Shown piece after piece: positions 42,365-51,598 of a stretch of 64,000 nucleotides of DNA (position 1 is its first letter; every line of letters begins with the position of its first letter). The notes below the pieces were generated by a model that was not told where the DNA came from, did no database searches, and was given only the letters and a program-made list of their open reading frames with translations. The stretch lies in NCBI RefSeq assembly GCF_015476115.1, contig NZ_CP064295.1, forward strand, positions 2,288,001-2,352,000. Direction: 5' to 3'. The position numbers and the translations under genes are program-made. The DNA comes from Aegicerativicinus sediminis. Lineage in GTDB: Bacteria; Bacteroidota; Bacteroidia; Flavobacteriales; Flavobacteriaceae.

Positions 42365-43210
42365 ATGATTAGGCTACTTTTTTTTTACGCATGTTTTTTT
42401 GGCGGTATCATTTGTTATCTTCTTGGTTTTAATGGAATGTTAGATGACAAAATTCCTTTAAAAGTTGAGGAGTTAAATAGGATTGGTGACAAAGTTGAAA
42501 CTTTTAATTTGGTGTGGGCAGATGAGTTTGAAATGGACGGTGCACCGGATAAAACCAAATGGGGTTTTAATATTGGTAATGGCTCAAATGGTTGGGGAAA
42601 TAATGAGTCTCAATATTATACGGATCGTCTAGACAATGCTAAAATTGATAATGGACATTTGGTCATAACAGCCAAAAAAGAAGCAATAAACAATTTTGAT
42701 TATTCTTCTGCTAGAATGCTCACTAAGGACAAATTTGAATTTACCCATGGTAAGATAGAAATTCGAGCAAAATTGCCAAATGGTGGAGGTACTTGGCCAG
42801 CATTTTGGTTGCTTGGAGCGAATGTCGATGAAGTAGGTTGGCCAAAATGTGGAGAAATAGATATTATGGAACATGTTGGCAACAATTTGAATACCGTTCA
42901 AAGTGCAATACATACGCCTTCTAGTTTTGGAAACACTTCAAATTTAGGAGGTCAGAATATTGACAATGTTTCGGGTGAATTTCATATCTATACCTTGGAA
43001 TGGACAAATGAGGAACTCATTTTTGCTGTTGACAATAATGTCCATTACACTTATAATCCATCAGAAATTAATGACAAAACATGGCCTTTTAATGAAGACA
43101 TGTTTATTATTCTAAATATAGCTATGGGAGGTAATCTTGGAGGCAAGATCGATCCAGAATTTAAAGAAGCAAAGATGCTTATAGATTATGTTCGGGTATA
43201 CCAGAAATAA
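42365..43210 (+). CDS. GH16 family beta-glucanase (laminarinase-like)
   Basis: This 281-residue jelly-roll hydrolase has catalytic residues Glu164, Asp166 and Glu169 in GEIDIMEHVG. NLVWADEFEMDG, WGNNESQYYT and TWPAFWLLG are typical of the laminarinase branch, which cuts beta-1,3 or mixed-linked glucans. An N-terminal hydrophobic segment (MIRLLFFYACFFGGIICYLL) exports or anchors it. It precedes a GH3 glucosidase by 62 bp; together they would cut laminarin and then release glucose. Confidence 0.9.
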   Translation: MIRLLFFYACFFGGIICYLLGFNGMLDDKIPLKVEELNRIGDKVETFNLVWADEFEMDGAPDKTKWGFNIGNGSNGWGNNESQYYTDRLDNAKIDNGHLVITAKKEAINNFDYSSARMLTKDKFEFTHGKIEIRAKLPNGGGTWPAFWLLGANVDEVGWPKCGEIDIMEHVGNNLNTVQSAIHTPSSFGNTSNLGGQNIDNVSGEFHIYTLEWTNEELIFAVDNNVHYTYNPSEINDKTWPFNEDMFIILNIAMGGNLGGKIDPEFKEAKMLIDYVRVYQK

Positions 43211-43272
43211 ATTTTATTCTCAATTCACTATAAAAATTTCTACTAACTTCTTGGTTAATTAAATAAACAAAC

Positions 43273-45576
43273 ATGAAAATTATATCTCGATTCATCATTG
43301 TCGTCTTATTAAGTATTTCTACATCTTCTTTTGCATTTAAAGCCAAAGAAAATTTACATAAAGCAGATTCGACTGATAATAAAACTGTGAATATTATCGA
43401 AACTAAAATAGATTCATTACTAGGCATAATGACTTTAGAGGAAAAAATAGGGCAAATGAATCAATATACAGGTTTTTGGGATGTTACGGGTCCTGCTCCA
43501 AAAGAGGGTTCGGCCGCCACTAAATATGATGATCTTCGCAAAGGTCTTATTGGTTCTATGCTTAATGTAACGGGCGCGGAACAGGTAAGGGCACTTCAAA
43601 AAATTGCAGTTGAAGAAACCCGTTTGGGAATTCCTTTAATTATAGGTTTTGATGTAATACACGGGTATAAAACAGTGAGCCCTATTCCATTAGCAGAATC
43701 AGCCAGCTGGGATTTAGAGGCTATTAAAAAATCAGCTGAAGTTGCCGCACTGGAAGCTGCAGCATCAGGCATTAACTGGACGTTTGCCCCTATGGTTGAT
43801 ATTTCAAGAGACCCGAGATGGGGAAGAGTTATGGAAGGAGCGGGAGAAGATACCTATTTGGGGAGTAAAATTGGAGTTGCTAGAGTTATGGGGTTTCAAG
43901 GTGATGATTTAAGTTCTAAACGCACAATAGCGGCCTGTGCAAAGCATTTTGCGGGATACGGTTTTGCTGAATCAGGTAAAGACTATAATACTGTGGACGT
44001 GGGTACTTCAACTTTATTTAATATCATATTACCTCCCTTCAAAGCTGCTAGTGATGCAGGTGTTGCCACATTTATGAACTCGTTTAATGAGCTTAATGGA
44101 ATTCCTGCTACAGGTAATAGTTTCCTTCAAAGAGATATATTAAAAGGGAAGTGGAATTTTGATGGATTTGTTGTTTCCGATTGGGGTTCTATAATGGAAA
44201 TGCTAAACCACCGTTATGTGGCAACAGGTAAAGATGCTGCAGAATTAGCCCTATTGGCTGGTTCGGATATGGATATGGAATCTCATTTATATATAGAACA
44301 TATAGCTGATTTAGTGGAAAATAATGAGGTTTCGATTGGCTTAATTGATGATGCAGTGAAAAGAATTTTGCGAATAAAGTTCCAATTGGGCTTATTTGAT
44401 GATCCCTACAGGTATTGCGATCCAAATTTTGAAAAAGAAACCATTGGAAGTAGACCAGTTCAAGATGCAGTCTTGGATATGGCAAAAAAGTCTATTGTTT
44501 TATTAAAAAATGAAGGAAATATTCTGCCGCTTGAAAAGTCTGGGTTGAATGTGTTGGTTGTCGGCCAACTAGCAAGGGATAAAACTAGTCCTTTAGGCAA
44601 TTGGCGTTTAGGAGCAGATAATGGTACAGCTGTTTCACTACTTGAAGGTCTTCAGAAATATGATGGTAATAATTACACCTTTATCGAAGGTCCCAAAATG
44701 TTTGATGAAGAATTTTCGTTTCCAAAAGAAATTAAGATAAATAATAATGATTTATCCGGTCTTCAGGAAGTTATCAGTGCCGCTAGGAATGCAGATGTTG
44801 TTCTCTTGGCTTTTGGAGAACATGCATTTCAATCTGGTGAAGGAAGAAGTCAATCCCATATTTCCCTGCCTGGTGTACAGCAAGAGGCTATGGAAGAAAT
44901 TTATAAGGCAAATAAGAACGTTGTATTGTTACTTCACAATGGGAGGCCATTAGCCATTGACTGGGCAGATAAGAATATTCCGGGTATTTTGGATGTTTGG
45001 CAATTAGGAACTCAAAGTGGAAATGCAATTGCAGAAGTAATTTATGGAGATTATAACCCTAGTGGAAAGCTCCCAATGACCTTTCCTAAATCGGTAGGGC
45101 AAATTCCGGTATACTACAATCATAAAAGTACCGGTAGACCAAAATTACCTGCACCCGATGAGGTGTTTTGGTCTCATTATACAGATATCGATAATGAACC
45201 GCTTTATCCGTTTGGTTATGGTTTAAGCTACACTACTTTTTCCTATTCTAACCTTAATGTAGATAAAGTCGAAAAAAACAAGGTTACTGTATCCTTTGAA
45301 ATTAAGAATACTGGTAAACGCGAGGGTAGGGAGGTAGCCCAACTTTATATCCAAGATGTGGTAGGGAGTGTTACGCGTCCGGTTAGAGAATTGAAGGGGT
45401 TTGAATTAGTTAACCTTAAATCTAATGAAACCAAAAAGGTAACAATCCAACTCACAGAAAATGAATTAGGTTTTTACAATAATGATGGGAATTTTATTGT
45501 TGAACCAGGGGATTTTAAGGTATTTGTTGGCGGTAGTTCCAATACACAATTAGAAGGAGCCTTCAAATTAGATTAG
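43273..45576 (+). CDS. bglX: GH3 beta-glucosidase (BglX type)
   Basis: This 767-residue periplasmic enzyme has a signal peptide (cleaved about SSFA), the GH3 barrel with FAPMVDISRDPRWGR, KHFAGYG, and nucleophile Asp303 in GFVVSDWGSI. The second domain has GEHAFQSGEGRSQSHISLPG with the likely acid/base Glu, and the C-terminal fibronectin-III-like domain has PLYPFGYGLSYTTF. It releases terminal beta-glucose from oligosaccharides. It is probably in an operon with GH16; its stop is 3 bp from the convergent gene. Confidence 0.93.
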   Translation: MKIISRFIIVVLLSISTSSFAFKAKENLHKADSTDNKTVNIIETKIDSLLGIMTLEEKIGQMNQYTGFWDVTGPAPKEGSAATKYDDLRKGLIGSMLNVTGAEQVRALQKIAVEETRLGIPLIIGFDVIHGYKTVSPIPLAESASWDLEAIKKSAEVAALEAAASGINWTFAPMVDISRDPRWGRVMEGAGEDTYLGSKIGVARVMGFQGDDLSSKRTIAACAKHFAGYGFAESGKDYNTVDVGTSTLFNIILPPFKAASDAGVATFMNSFNELNGIPATGNSFLQRDILKGKWNFDGFVVSDWGSIMEMLNHRYVATGKDAAELALLAGSDMDMESHLYIEHIADLVENNEVSIGLIDDAVKRILRIKFQLGLFDDPYRYCDPNFEKETIGSRPVQDAVLDMAKKSIVLLKNEGNILPLEKSGLNVLVVGQLARDKTSPLGNWRLGADNGTAVSLLEGLQKYDGNNYTFIEGPKMFDEEFSFPKEIKINNNDLSGLQEVISAARNADVVLLAFGEHAFQSGEGRSQSHISLPGVQQEAMEEIYKANKNVVLLLHNGRPLAIDWADKNIPGILDVWQLGTQSGNAIAEVIYGDYNPSGKLPMTFPKSVGQIPVYYNHKSTGRPKLPAPDEVFWSHYTDIDNEPLYPFGYGLSYTTFSYSNLNVDKVEKNKVTVSFEIKNTGKREGREVAQLYIQDVVGSVTRPVRELKGFELVNLKSNETKKVTIQLTENELGFYNNDGNFIVEPGDFKVFVGGSSNTQLEGAFKLD

Positions 45577-45578
45577 GC

Positions 45579-47060
45579 TTATTCCTCAACTTTAAAACCT
45601 TGGATTGCTTTATTAGGCTCCATGATGGTAAAACCATTCCAAAAATTAGGGTCATATGCCGGCATATAAGTCGGCATAAAGATCTTTTCTGGAGTTATGC
45701 CTTCGTATTCTGAGGAACTGATGGTTTCTTGATCGAAAACAACTAATTCATATTTGGAGGTTTGCCTTCCGTCTATTAATAAATCCATGGAAAGCTCATT
45801 TTGTTTTCGAGGCCCTGAAACTTTTTTGTTTTTTTCAATTACTTTCAAAGGCCGGTCTACTTTAAAATAACTGCCTTCCACTAGTTCTAAGTACTTAGGG
45901 TTATATTTTCCATTTTCATCCTTTGAAAACAACATTTTCCCCTCATAGCGTATCCGCCTATAAACTATTCCGAATAGATTAAAATTACTAAGTCGTTTTA
46001 CATTTTTAAAGTCTAATCGTACAATACCAAAATCCTGTACGTCTATATACATTGTACCTGAATAATCCTTACTGCCTTTTGGCTCGAAGTTTATTATATA
46101 AACAGGATTGTCGTTTATTGTAGAAAATCCTGTTTTGGTGAATCTATATCTGTTATCCTTTTCGAGAACATCAAATTGTGCATCCTCATTTAAGAACAAT
46201 GCATTGTATAATTTTGAAATCTGTCCTTTTACTGAATTGTAAAAATTGTCGTTTGGTTTTGGCGGTGTTGTGTCTAGCTTCTCCTCTAATTCCTCATTAA
46301 AATCTTCCTCTAGCTCATCAACATCTACTTTGGTGCCAATAATACCTGATTTAATTTTTAAATAGGAGCTAGATTTCACATTTTCTTTAAAAATCTGTTG
46401 CAACTTTTCAAGGACGCCATCGGCCGTTAAGTCTTTATTTTTATCGTATAGTTCGGCGCCTTTACCAATATCTAATTTTAGTTTCGAATAATTTCCATAG
46501 GCAGTACCTGCCATCTCCCTATAATAATTACTCTGCTTGGGGATTTTTGCCCCCAATTCATTAAACAGCTGTTGGTTAAGTTCTGTAATGGTTGATTCCT
46601 TTATATCAAAATCAATATTGTCAAGATTATTCAGCTCACTTTTCCGTATAAAAAATTTTCTCGATGTAAAATCTTTATTGTAATTCTTATCTAATCGTTC
46701 CTTTACTTTTTCTATAACTTCCTCTGCGGTTAGGGGATTGTCCGTTAAAAAAACCTGCTCTAGGTTTATTGTATTTTCAATGAGTTCTAGGGTATTAGGG
46801 AGGGGATCTGCTAATGCATAGTTTTTTGAATTGTAACCCATATAAGAGACTGTTAAAGAATCGGTAGCTTGAGGCTTTTTTTTCAAAACAAAACCGAATA
46901 CACCCTCCTCATTTGTAATTACACCTTGATTCTTTCCAAATTTTATGGTGGCATATGCGAGTGGTTCTTTGGTCTTTGAATCTATAACCTGAGAATGGTA
47001 TTCTTGGGAGTATGTAGCGATGCTTATGAAATAGAAAAAAATTAGATAGAGTTTTTTCAC
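45579..47060 (-). CDS. CarboxypepD_reg-like domain secreted protein
   Basis: This 493-residue protein has a signal peptide (cleaved near YSQEY). An N-terminal beta-sandwich of the CarboxypepD_reg-like type (about 22-110; SKTKEPLAYATIKFGKNQGV, ITNEEGVFGF) is followed by a large mixed region with YIDVQDFGIVRLDFKN, as in flavobacterial DUF5686-like outer-membrane proteins. There is no TonB barrel. Function is unknown. It is a single gene convergent with bglX. Confidence 0.75.
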   Translation of the reverse strand: MKKLYLIFFYFISIATYSQEYHSQVIDSKTKEPLAYATIKFGKNQGVITNEEGVFGFVLKKKPQATDSLTVSYMGYNSKNYALADPLPNTLELIENTINLEQVFLTDNPLTAEEVIEKVKERLDKNYNKDFTSRKFFIRKSELNNLDNIDFDIKESTITELNQQLFNELGAKIPKQSNYYREMAGTAYGNYSKLKLDIGKGAELYDKNKDLTADGVLEKLQQIFKENVKSSSYLKIKSGIIGTKVDVDELEEDFNEELEEKLDTTPPKPNDNFYNSVKGQISKLYNALFLNEDAQFDVLEKDNRYRFTKTGFSTINDNPVYIINFEPKGSKDYSGTMYIDVQDFGIVRLDFKNVKRLSNFNLFGIVYRRIRYEGKMLFSKDENGKYNPKYLELVEGSYFKVDRPLKVIEKNKKVSGPRKQNELSMDLLIDGRQTSKYELVVFDQETISSSEYEGITPEKIFMPTYMPAYDPNFWNGFTIMEPNKAIQGFKVEE

Positions 47061-47200
47061 CTAAACTGGTTTTTATTAATAGATGGTAAATTGGTTAAAA
47101 AGGTTGCCTAAACGGTATTTAATTGACGAATTAAAATTAGGTTTGTTACAATTTATTGCAAAACAGTTATTTATATAAATTGTATAAATGTGAAAATGAA

Positions 47201-47223
47201 AAACCCACTCTTAAAGTGGGTTT
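47201..47223 (-). terminator. Rho-independent terminator
   Basis: A 9-bp stem AAACCCACT/AGTGGGTTT with a 5-nt loop is followed on the minus strand by a T-rich run. It lies 41 bp past the stop of the secreted hypothetical gene at 47265-47969. Confidence 0.75.
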
Positions 47224-47264
47224 TATTTTGTGTCAAAATTAGTCAAGTATATATTACTATACGG

Positions 47265-47969
47265 TTACCATGACTTTAACAAAATTCTTAATCCTGAGCG
47301 GACTAGTTTAACATCACCTCCATTTTCCCTATGTTCTGCCCAAGCTTTTGAGCTTGCCTCATTCTCTGAATCAGTTCTGAGGGCGTTTGCTCCTGCCATC
47401 GCCGCTTTAAAATCCTTAAAGCCATTAATAACCCATGCGTTTACCCCATCTGGACCATGACCTACTGTTATTCTCCCCATCATGTTTAAACGACCTGCTG
47501 GATTATGTTTGCCAATGGCATTTTCATAGGATTCGACCCATTTAGACATATTGTCCACATCTAGCAAATAATACCTTTGAAATGGGTGAGGTTCATTGGC
47601 ATTTCCATATATGGCCAATCTTGTTCCCATTGCAGAACTAAATCCATCTTTCATGTGCTGGTTGACACGGGTAATAAAAAGACTCCATGTGTCATTATCT
47701 CCACCTGCATACATTCCCCCTAAAGCATCTAAACTTCCTGAAAAAACTACTGAATGGGTAAAATTGTTACTGCTATCATTAAAATGATTTTCATACAATC
47801 CCACATTTACATTTGCAGGTTTGTGTTTAGAGAAATAGTCGTCGAATAATTTAAAGATTGTAGATACATCTTGGGATTCAACAGAAAAATTATAAACTGT
47901 AAAGTGTACATCTTGAGCTTGAGTCTGTAGCCCAAAAAACAGACAAAGAATAAAAACTAAGTTTTTCAT
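47265..47969 (-). CDS. Secreted hypothetical protein
   Basis: This 234-residue protein has a clear signal peptide (MKNLVFILCLFFGLQTQAQ). The mature part has two roughly similar halves, with FKLFDDYFSKHKPANVNVGLY early and VINGFKDFKAAMAGANALRT late, and could be a pair of alpha/beta-barrel (ABM-like) domains. I do not recognise the family. It stands alone with its own terminator at 47201-47223. Confidence 0.6.
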   Translation of the reverse strand: MKNLVFILCLFFGLQTQAQDVHFTVYNFSVESQDVSTIFKLFDDYFSKHKPANVNVGLYENHFNDSSNNFTHSVVFSGSLDALGGMYAGGDNDTWSLFITRVNQHMKDGFSSAMGTRLAIYGNANEPHPFQRYYLLDVDNMSKWVESYENAIGKHNPAGRLNMMGRITVGHGPDGVNAWVINGFKDFKAAMAGANALRTDSENEASSKAWAEHRENGGDVKLVRSGLRILLKSW

Positions 47970-48103
47970 AATAAAAGAATATTTTGGTTGATAGTTAATA
48001 GACCTAGAAGATACTAAATTAAACCCAAACTAAATGAAAAAAACAATCACAAACCTATTCATTGTGAGCAAGTTTGATTTAGAATTAATTGTTACGGAAA
48101 AGA

Positions 48104-49291
48104 TTAATCGGTCAAGTATTCCTTAACATATAAAACTAAGTCATTACCATGTAGGTTTTTGGCAATAACTTTTCCTTCAGAATTTAATAAGAAATTAGCC
48201 GGTATCGTTTGTAGTCGCACCTCTTTCATTAAAGGTGAATCGTCTCCAGCTAAATGAGAAGCATGGATCCAATGAGCCGCATTATCTGTTTTTATTGCAT
48301 TTTCCCAACCCTTAAGGCTATTCTCCAATCCATAGGCAACAATTTGGAAACCTTTATTATTAAATTCCTTCCAAAGAGGCAGTAATATTTCTCGATTTTC
48401 TTTTCTACAAGGTGCACACCATGATGCCCAAATATCAATGAGGGTTAATTTTTCCCCCAATACTTTATTTATGGTAATAGTGTCCTGAGATAATAGGGGT
48501 AATGCGGAATTTGGAAATGTGTCCCCCACCATTAATGGAAGGTTATTTTTATCACCTTTTTTACAAAGTTCAAAAACCCATGGGTTTTCTATTGAAGATT
48601 CCTTCCATTTTTCGCATTGATCGACCAACAATTCAGGAATTCGCTCATAATCTTTTTCTGGGCTTACCCATCGGACTCCGACCATAGCAACATAGAACTG
48701 ATCCGTTTTGGCAGAAAAGTCTATCATATACTCTTTATAATTGGCAATAGCTTTTTCTTTTAAAAGCAATTGTGAGCCTTCTTCAACCTTCCAATGTCTT
48801 CCCTTTAAAAATTTGTTGTAGGCTTCAAATTTTAAATCACGTAATTCTGCAATTTGTTTATTTAATTCTGATGGGTTCAGGAAGGAAAAATTTTTCTGAA
48901 ACGATTTTGCCGAGCTTTCAATTTGAATATTATCGCCATTTTGCCAAACTATCGGCATATAATTTGAGGATTCTAAATCTGTATTTTGTAACTTTTTTGC
49001 TGATTCACCTGGGGTTTGAACTACTATTTCTAGTAAAGTTGGTACAATGGCATTTGGTAAATTTTTAAATTCAAAACTTCCATCTAGCTTCACTTCAGAT
49101 GAGTCTAAAACAGTTCCAAAATAAGAGGAGGCAACATCCCAGAGACTTTCAGGTTTAATTAAATAAACAGTGTAATTAGTATTTTCTGTTTCTGTAAGCT
49201 TTCCTGAAATCATTGTTCTTGAATTGCAAGCTGAAAAAAATGCTATTATAAAAACTAGAAGAAAATGCTTGAAACCTGTTTTTAAGACCAT
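48104..49291 (-). CDS. TlpA-family thioredoxin-like lipoprotein
   Basis: This is a 395-residue protein from the ATG at 49289-49291 (MVLKTGFKHFLLVFIIAFFSAC). The frame is open 36 codons further, but that part is the antisense-free read-through of the tRNA-Phe gene and its terminator, so it is not used. A DUF4369-like N-terminal domain (about 30-130) precedes the thioredoxin domain, whose active site is WASWCAPCRKE near residue 290. It is lipid-anchored and probably acts in extracytoplasmic thiol reduction. Confidence 0.85.
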   Translation of the reverse strand: MVLKTGFKHFLLVFIIAFFSACNSRTMISGKLTETENTNYTVYLIKPESLWDVASSYFGTVLDSSEVKLDGSFEFKNLPNAIVPTLLEIVVQTPGESAKKLQNTDLESSNYMPIVWQNGDNIQIESSAKSFQKNFSFLNPSELNKQIAELRDLKFEAYNKFLKGRHWKVEEGSQLLLKEKAIANYKEYMIDFSAKTDQFYVAMVGVRWVSPEKDYERIPELLVDQCEKWKESSIENPWVFELCKKGDKNNLPLMVGDTFPNSALPLLSQDTITINKVLGEKLTLIDIWASWCAPCRKENREILLPLWKEFNNKGFQIVAYGLENSLKGWENAIKTDNAAHWIHASHLAGDDSPLMKEVRLQTIPANFLLNSEGKVIAKNLHGNDLVLYVKEYLTD

Positions 49292-49312
49292 TAGAGAAAA
49301 TAATAAACAAAA

Positions 49313-49337
49313 AAACCCGCATATAGTTTGCGGGTTT
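49313..49337 (-). terminator. Terminator after tRNA-Phe
   Basis: AAACCCGCA and TGCGGGTTT form a 9-bp stem with a 7-nt loop. On the minus strand it is followed by TTTTTGTTT. It lies just past the tRNA 3' end and upstream of the TlpA-type gene start. Confidence 0.8.
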
Positions 49338-49341
49338 CTCG

Positions 49342-49414
<73 letters not shown>

Positions 49415-49454
49415 TTCGAAGTGATTCTTATCACATCTTCTCTTAACGAGCGTG

Positions 49455-49485
49455 CAAATATATATGCTAATTTAAAAAACACAAA
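49455..49485 (-). promoter_or_regulatory. Promoter of tRNA-Phe
   Basis: On the minus strand TTTG (49482-49485), a 19-nt spacer and TATATTTG (49455-49462) match the Bacteroidota consensus TTTG-N19-TAnnTTTG exactly. The box ends 40 bp before the mature tRNA. Confidence 0.75.
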
Positions 49486-49510
49486 AGGAATTTCTAAAAA
49501 TTTGGTTTTG

Positions 49511-49518
49511 TAAATTTG
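49511..49518 (+). promoter_or_regulatory. Candidate -7 box for coaX
   Basis: TAAATTTG is a perfect TAnnTTTG, 17 bp before the coaX ATG. No clear -33 TTG is seen. It lies back-to-back with the tRNA promoter. Confidence 0.45.
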
Positions 49519-49535
49519 AGCACACTAAATTATTT

Positions 49536-50264
49536 ATGAATCTAGTAGTAGATGTAGGAAATTCCGCTGTTAAATTGGCCGTATTCGATAATGGGGAACT
49601 TATTGAAAAAATTCGATGCGAATATTCCCAATTTTCGTTAGAAATTGAGAACCTTTTAAAATTGCATCGACGTATTTCAGCTTGTATTAGTTCAAATGTG
49701 GGCAATATGCAAATCGAACAAATTTTGGAAGATTTGCAAGACATATCCCATTTGAAGTTAAGTTCTCTATTAAAATTCCCATTTACAATTAAGTATAAAA
49801 CTCCTGAAACCTTGGGTGTCGACCGTCTTGCATTGACCACGGCTGCATTTTATGCATATCCTAATAAAGATGTATTGGTAATCGACGCAGGGACTTGTAT
49901 AACTTTTGATTTTATAAATAGTTCAGGCCAATATTTGGGAGGGAGTATTTCACCTGGCCTTAAAATGAGATATCAATCACTTAATCATTTTACTGCAAAA
50001 CTTCCATTGTTAACTAAAAAACAACCAGAAAGTTTTATTGGTCAATCAACTGTCGAAGCCATACATGTAGGTGTTGTTTGCGGTACTGTTGCAGAAATAG
50101 ATGGAATGATTCAGAGATTTACTGAAGAATATCCATATTTAACAGTTATTTTAACAGGGGGTGACAGCAATTTTTTGTCAAACCAATTAAAAAATAGCAT
50201 CTTTGCGAACTCTAATTTTCTTTTGGAGGGTTTAAACCACATTTTGGATTTTAATAGGACGTAA
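49536..50264 (+). CDS. coaX: Type III pantothenate kinase
   Basis: This 242-residue ASKHA-fold kinase phosphorylates pantothenate, the first step of CoA synthesis. Motifs are the N-terminal DVGNSAVKLAV (phosphate 1), PETLGVDRLALTTAA, VIDAGTCITFDFI (phosphate 2), GGSISPGLKMR and VVCGTVAEIDGMI, with ILTGGDSNFL at the end. It heads the plus-strand run through PpiD; its stop overlaps the next start by one base. Confidence 0.95.
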   Translation: MNLVVDVGNSAVKLAVFDNGELIEKIRCEYSQFSLEIENLLKLHRRISACISSNVGNMQIEQILEDLQDISHLKLSSLLKFPFTIKYKTPETLGVDRLALTTAAFYAYPNKDVLVIDAGTCITFDFINSSGQYLGGSISPGLKMRYQSLNHFTAKLPLLTKKQPESFIGQSTVEAIHVGVVCGTVAEIDGMIQRFTEEYPYLTVILTGGDSNFLSNQLKNSIFANSNFLLEGLNHILDFNRT

Positions 50265-51574
50265 TGATCAAGAAACTGATCCTAGTAGTTTTTAGCTTAT
50301 TTTTTTATTCTTCATTTGCTCAACAAAGTACCGCTTCGCCATACTCGTTTTATGGTATCGGATCCTTAAAATTTAAGGGAACTGTTGAAAACAGAAGTAT
50401 GGGGGGAATTAGTGTTTTTACAGATAGTATACATTTGAACCTTCAAAACCCTGCATCTTTTGTAGGCCCTAACCTCGAAATGTGGAATAATGAGAGTAGA
50501 CCAGTAAAATTTAGTGTTGGGGGGAGTTACTCTAGTTCTAGGCTGAAATCTCAAAGTTCTACAGCTGATGCTAATGCCACTACTTTTGATTACCTAGCGT
50601 TGAATTTTCCAGCGGGTCGTCTTGGTTTTGCTTTAGGACTTATGCCGCACAGTGCAGTTGGTTACAAGCTTGAAACGATAGATGGAGACCGATTAACCAA
50701 TCGGTATGTTGGTGAGGGTGGTTTGAACAAAGCTTTTTTGGGAGTTGGTTATAACATTAGTAAGGGGCTTAATATTGGATTGCAAGCCAGTTATAATTTT
50801 GGAAATGTTCAAAATAATGCCCTTAAATTACTATATACAGATGAAGGTGGATTAGTTCAGTTTCAAACAAGAGAGAACAATAGGTCTGATTTAAGTGGAA
50901 TAAATTTCAACATTGGTATGAATTACAAGACAATGTTGACCAATAAATTGGAATTAACCTTGGCAGCTACGTATTCTCCAGAGAGTAATTTGGCTTCTGA
51001 AAATAAGCGTAGCTTTTCAACAATTTTATTCAATCCAGCAACTGGAGGAGAGGCAGTGGTGAGCACCGTAGATGCAGATTTAGAATCAGTTAATTTGAGA
51101 AATACTGATTTAACCTTACCTTCGCGATTATCAGTTGGTGGTGGATTGGGCGGTCCTAGAAAATGGTTTGTTGGGGTTGATTATTCATCACAAAGCACAA
51201 GTAAGTTCGGTAATCCGATTTTCGATATACAGGAAACAAATTTTGTAAATGCGTCCACAATTGCAATCGGTGGGTTTTATATTCCGGATTATAATTCCTT
51301 TTCAAATTATTGGAAAAGAATTGTTTATCGAGCTGGAGTAAGTGCAGGGCATACAGGATTAAAGATAAATGGAGAGGATATTAGGGAGTTTGGCATGTCT
51401 TTTGGAGTAGGATTACCGATGAGCCGTTCTTCGTTATTCCATAATGCAAATTTGGGCATCGAATTGGGACAAAGAGGGACGACGAATGAAAATTTAATAC
51501 AAGAAAACTTTTTCAATTTTCATTTAAGTTTGTCTTTAAACGATAGATGGTTCGAAAAAAGAAAATATTATTAA
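50264..51574 (+). CDS. Outer-membrane beta-barrel protein
   Basis: This 436-residue protein has a signal peptide (SLFFYSSFAQQ) and a long barrel-like pattern: SPYSFYGIGSLKFKG, MGGISVFTDS, then repeated strands such as FAVGLMPHSAVGY-like segments and FGMSFGVGLPM, ending FHLSLSLNDRWF. The early NPASFVG motif resembles FadL/PorV-type flavobacterial barrels. Function is unknown. It follows coaX directly and precedes the TPR protein by 24 bp, an order I know as common in Flavobacteriia. Confidence 0.72.
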   Translation: MIKKLILVVFSLFFYSSFAQQSTASPYSFYGIGSLKFKGTVENRSMGGISVFTDSIHLNLQNPASFVGPNLEMWNNESRPVKFSVGGSYSSSRLKSQSSTADANATTFDYLALNFPAGRLGFALGLMPHSAVGYKLETIDGDRLTNRYVGEGGLNKAFLGVGYNISKGLNIGLQASYNFGNVQNNALKLLYTDEGGLVQFQTRENNRSDLSGINFNIGMNYKTMLTNKLELTLAATYSPESNLASENKRSFSTILFNPATGGEAVVSTVDADLESVNLRNTDLTLPSRLSVGGGLGGPRKWFVGVDYSSQSTSKFGNPIFDIQETNFVNASTIAIGGFYIPDYNSFSNYWKRIVYRAGVSAGHTGLKINGEDIREFGMSFGVGLPMSRSSLFHNANLGIELGQRGTTNENLIQENFFNFHLSLSLNDRWFEKRKYY

Positions 51575-51598
51575 TAAACTCAATAAAATAACTTAGAT